A DNA stretch of 64,000 nt from Yponomeuta sedellus (taxonomy: Eukaryota > Arthropoda > Insecta > Lepidoptera > Yponomeutidae). Positions 63,304 to 64,000 of this stretch are shown piece after piece. The notes under the pieces are model-generated. The model did not search any database. It was not told the origin of the DNA and worked only from the letters and a program-made list of their open reading frames with translations. Where the stretch lies: the NCBI GenBank assembly GCA_934045075.1, contig OW203724.1:16235143-16299142 (forward strand). The letters are read 5' to 3'. Positions within the stretch are counted from its first letter, which is position 1; each line of letters begins with the position of its first letter. Both the position numbers and the translations under genes were made by a program.

Positions 63304-64000
63304 ATTTAATTAATCGAACTAAAAATGGCATCTCTGCACACATTGACTGTTAAGATAAATTTAAATCAGGCTTCTATCGCGTGGATATAGGTATGGATTT
63401 GTATGGCTTGGAGACATCTTATAGTGTGGTCTGTCAGGTACGTTATTGGGGAGGAGGAAGGTCCATCTCACTACACACCCACACTTTGTGAAGTTAAGTA
63501 AAATGAAAAGCAGGTACAGTTGTGTTGAAACTACTTTTGAAGTACACATTTAGTAATACACAGGTTTGCGGAATGTTTTATGTCCATTCTTAGATTTAAA
63601 CAAAAGAAAACAGATATAAAAGTATGTAAATGGAAGTGATTTTCTTATTATTATTTGAAATACAAGGTCTTATTGAAATACCGCAAAACCTGAAAATCGT
63701 GTCTTAAGTACCTATCAATAAATTATACATCTTTCAAGAATGACGAGTTTAAAAGTGTCATTTTCCAATTATTGACGGTGGAATGGTTTAAGATTGCATA
63801 ATAATTTTAATAGTATGATTAAAGATTTTAAACGTTATGCTTATAAGTAGTGGTTTTATTACCTATACTGGCGAATTTTCATGTTTTCCGTTATATTCAT
63901 AAAACTGTATATCATTAAGACCTGAGATTAGAAACCAATAAACAAATAATTTTAAACTGTTTCAGCCAATAAGCTATCTATAGAACCCATGATAGATGCC
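63304..64000 (+). other. Intron 29, right end of window
   Basis: AT-rich; no exon or repeat family recognised. Confidence 0.5.

Noticed and set aside
61413..64000. Further blue cheese exons
   Set aside because: No match to the next conserved WDFY3 blocks was seen, and the longest frames are hydrophobic or repeat-derived.

Overview
The window looks like nuclear DNA of an insect, most probably a moth or butterfly. The coding blocks are short, GC-rich and split by AT-rich introns with GT/AG borders. The repeats (tRNA-headed SINEs, RTE-like LINE pieces, mariner, Harbinger and piggyBac-like remnants, many foldback MITEs) are of the kind I associate with Lepidoptera. The order-level call is inference; no search was run.

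Three host genes can be read through exon by exon. (1) 4,891-7,596 (+): four exons encoding the ligand-binding domain and stop codon of an NR2E-type nuclear receptor (tailless/PNR/dsf/Hr83 group). Its DNA-binding part is not in the window and should lie to the left. (2) 11,344-14,981 (-): a complete six-exon gene for the Hsp90 co-chaperone CHORDC1/Morgana (CHORD I, CHORD II, CS domain; 354 residues). (3) 21,451-61,412 (+): the first 29 coding exons (5,748 bp, 1,916 codons, open across every junction) of blue cheese/WDFY3, the giant BEACH-family autophagy scaffold. The BEACH, WD40 and FYVE parts lie beyond the right edge.

Between the genes almost everything recognisable is mobile DNA. 1-1,813 holds a broken transposon gene cut by a SINE-like retroposon with a 14-bp target duplication. 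15,165-19,333 is a nest of at least three DNA elements, including an internally deleted SWIM-finger transposase gene. 20,261-21,000 carries two foldbacks. The blue cheese introns contain an RTE LINE fragment, a complete but frame-broken mariner with TA duplications, several tRNA-derived SINEs, a Harbinger MITE with a MADF-coding relic, and several long foldback elements.

The most unusual signal is inside blue cheese between about 43.7 and 60.6 kb. Exon edges there have been copied locally again and again. Exon 16 ends in five 76-bp copies, each with its own splice donor. Exon 26 is followed by six near-identical 172-bp copies of its end and donor, then by progressively decayed copies. Exons 15, 18, 21 and 27 have eroded partial copies in their flanking introns. 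I know of no named system for this; it looks like recurrent local duplication at exon/intron borders.
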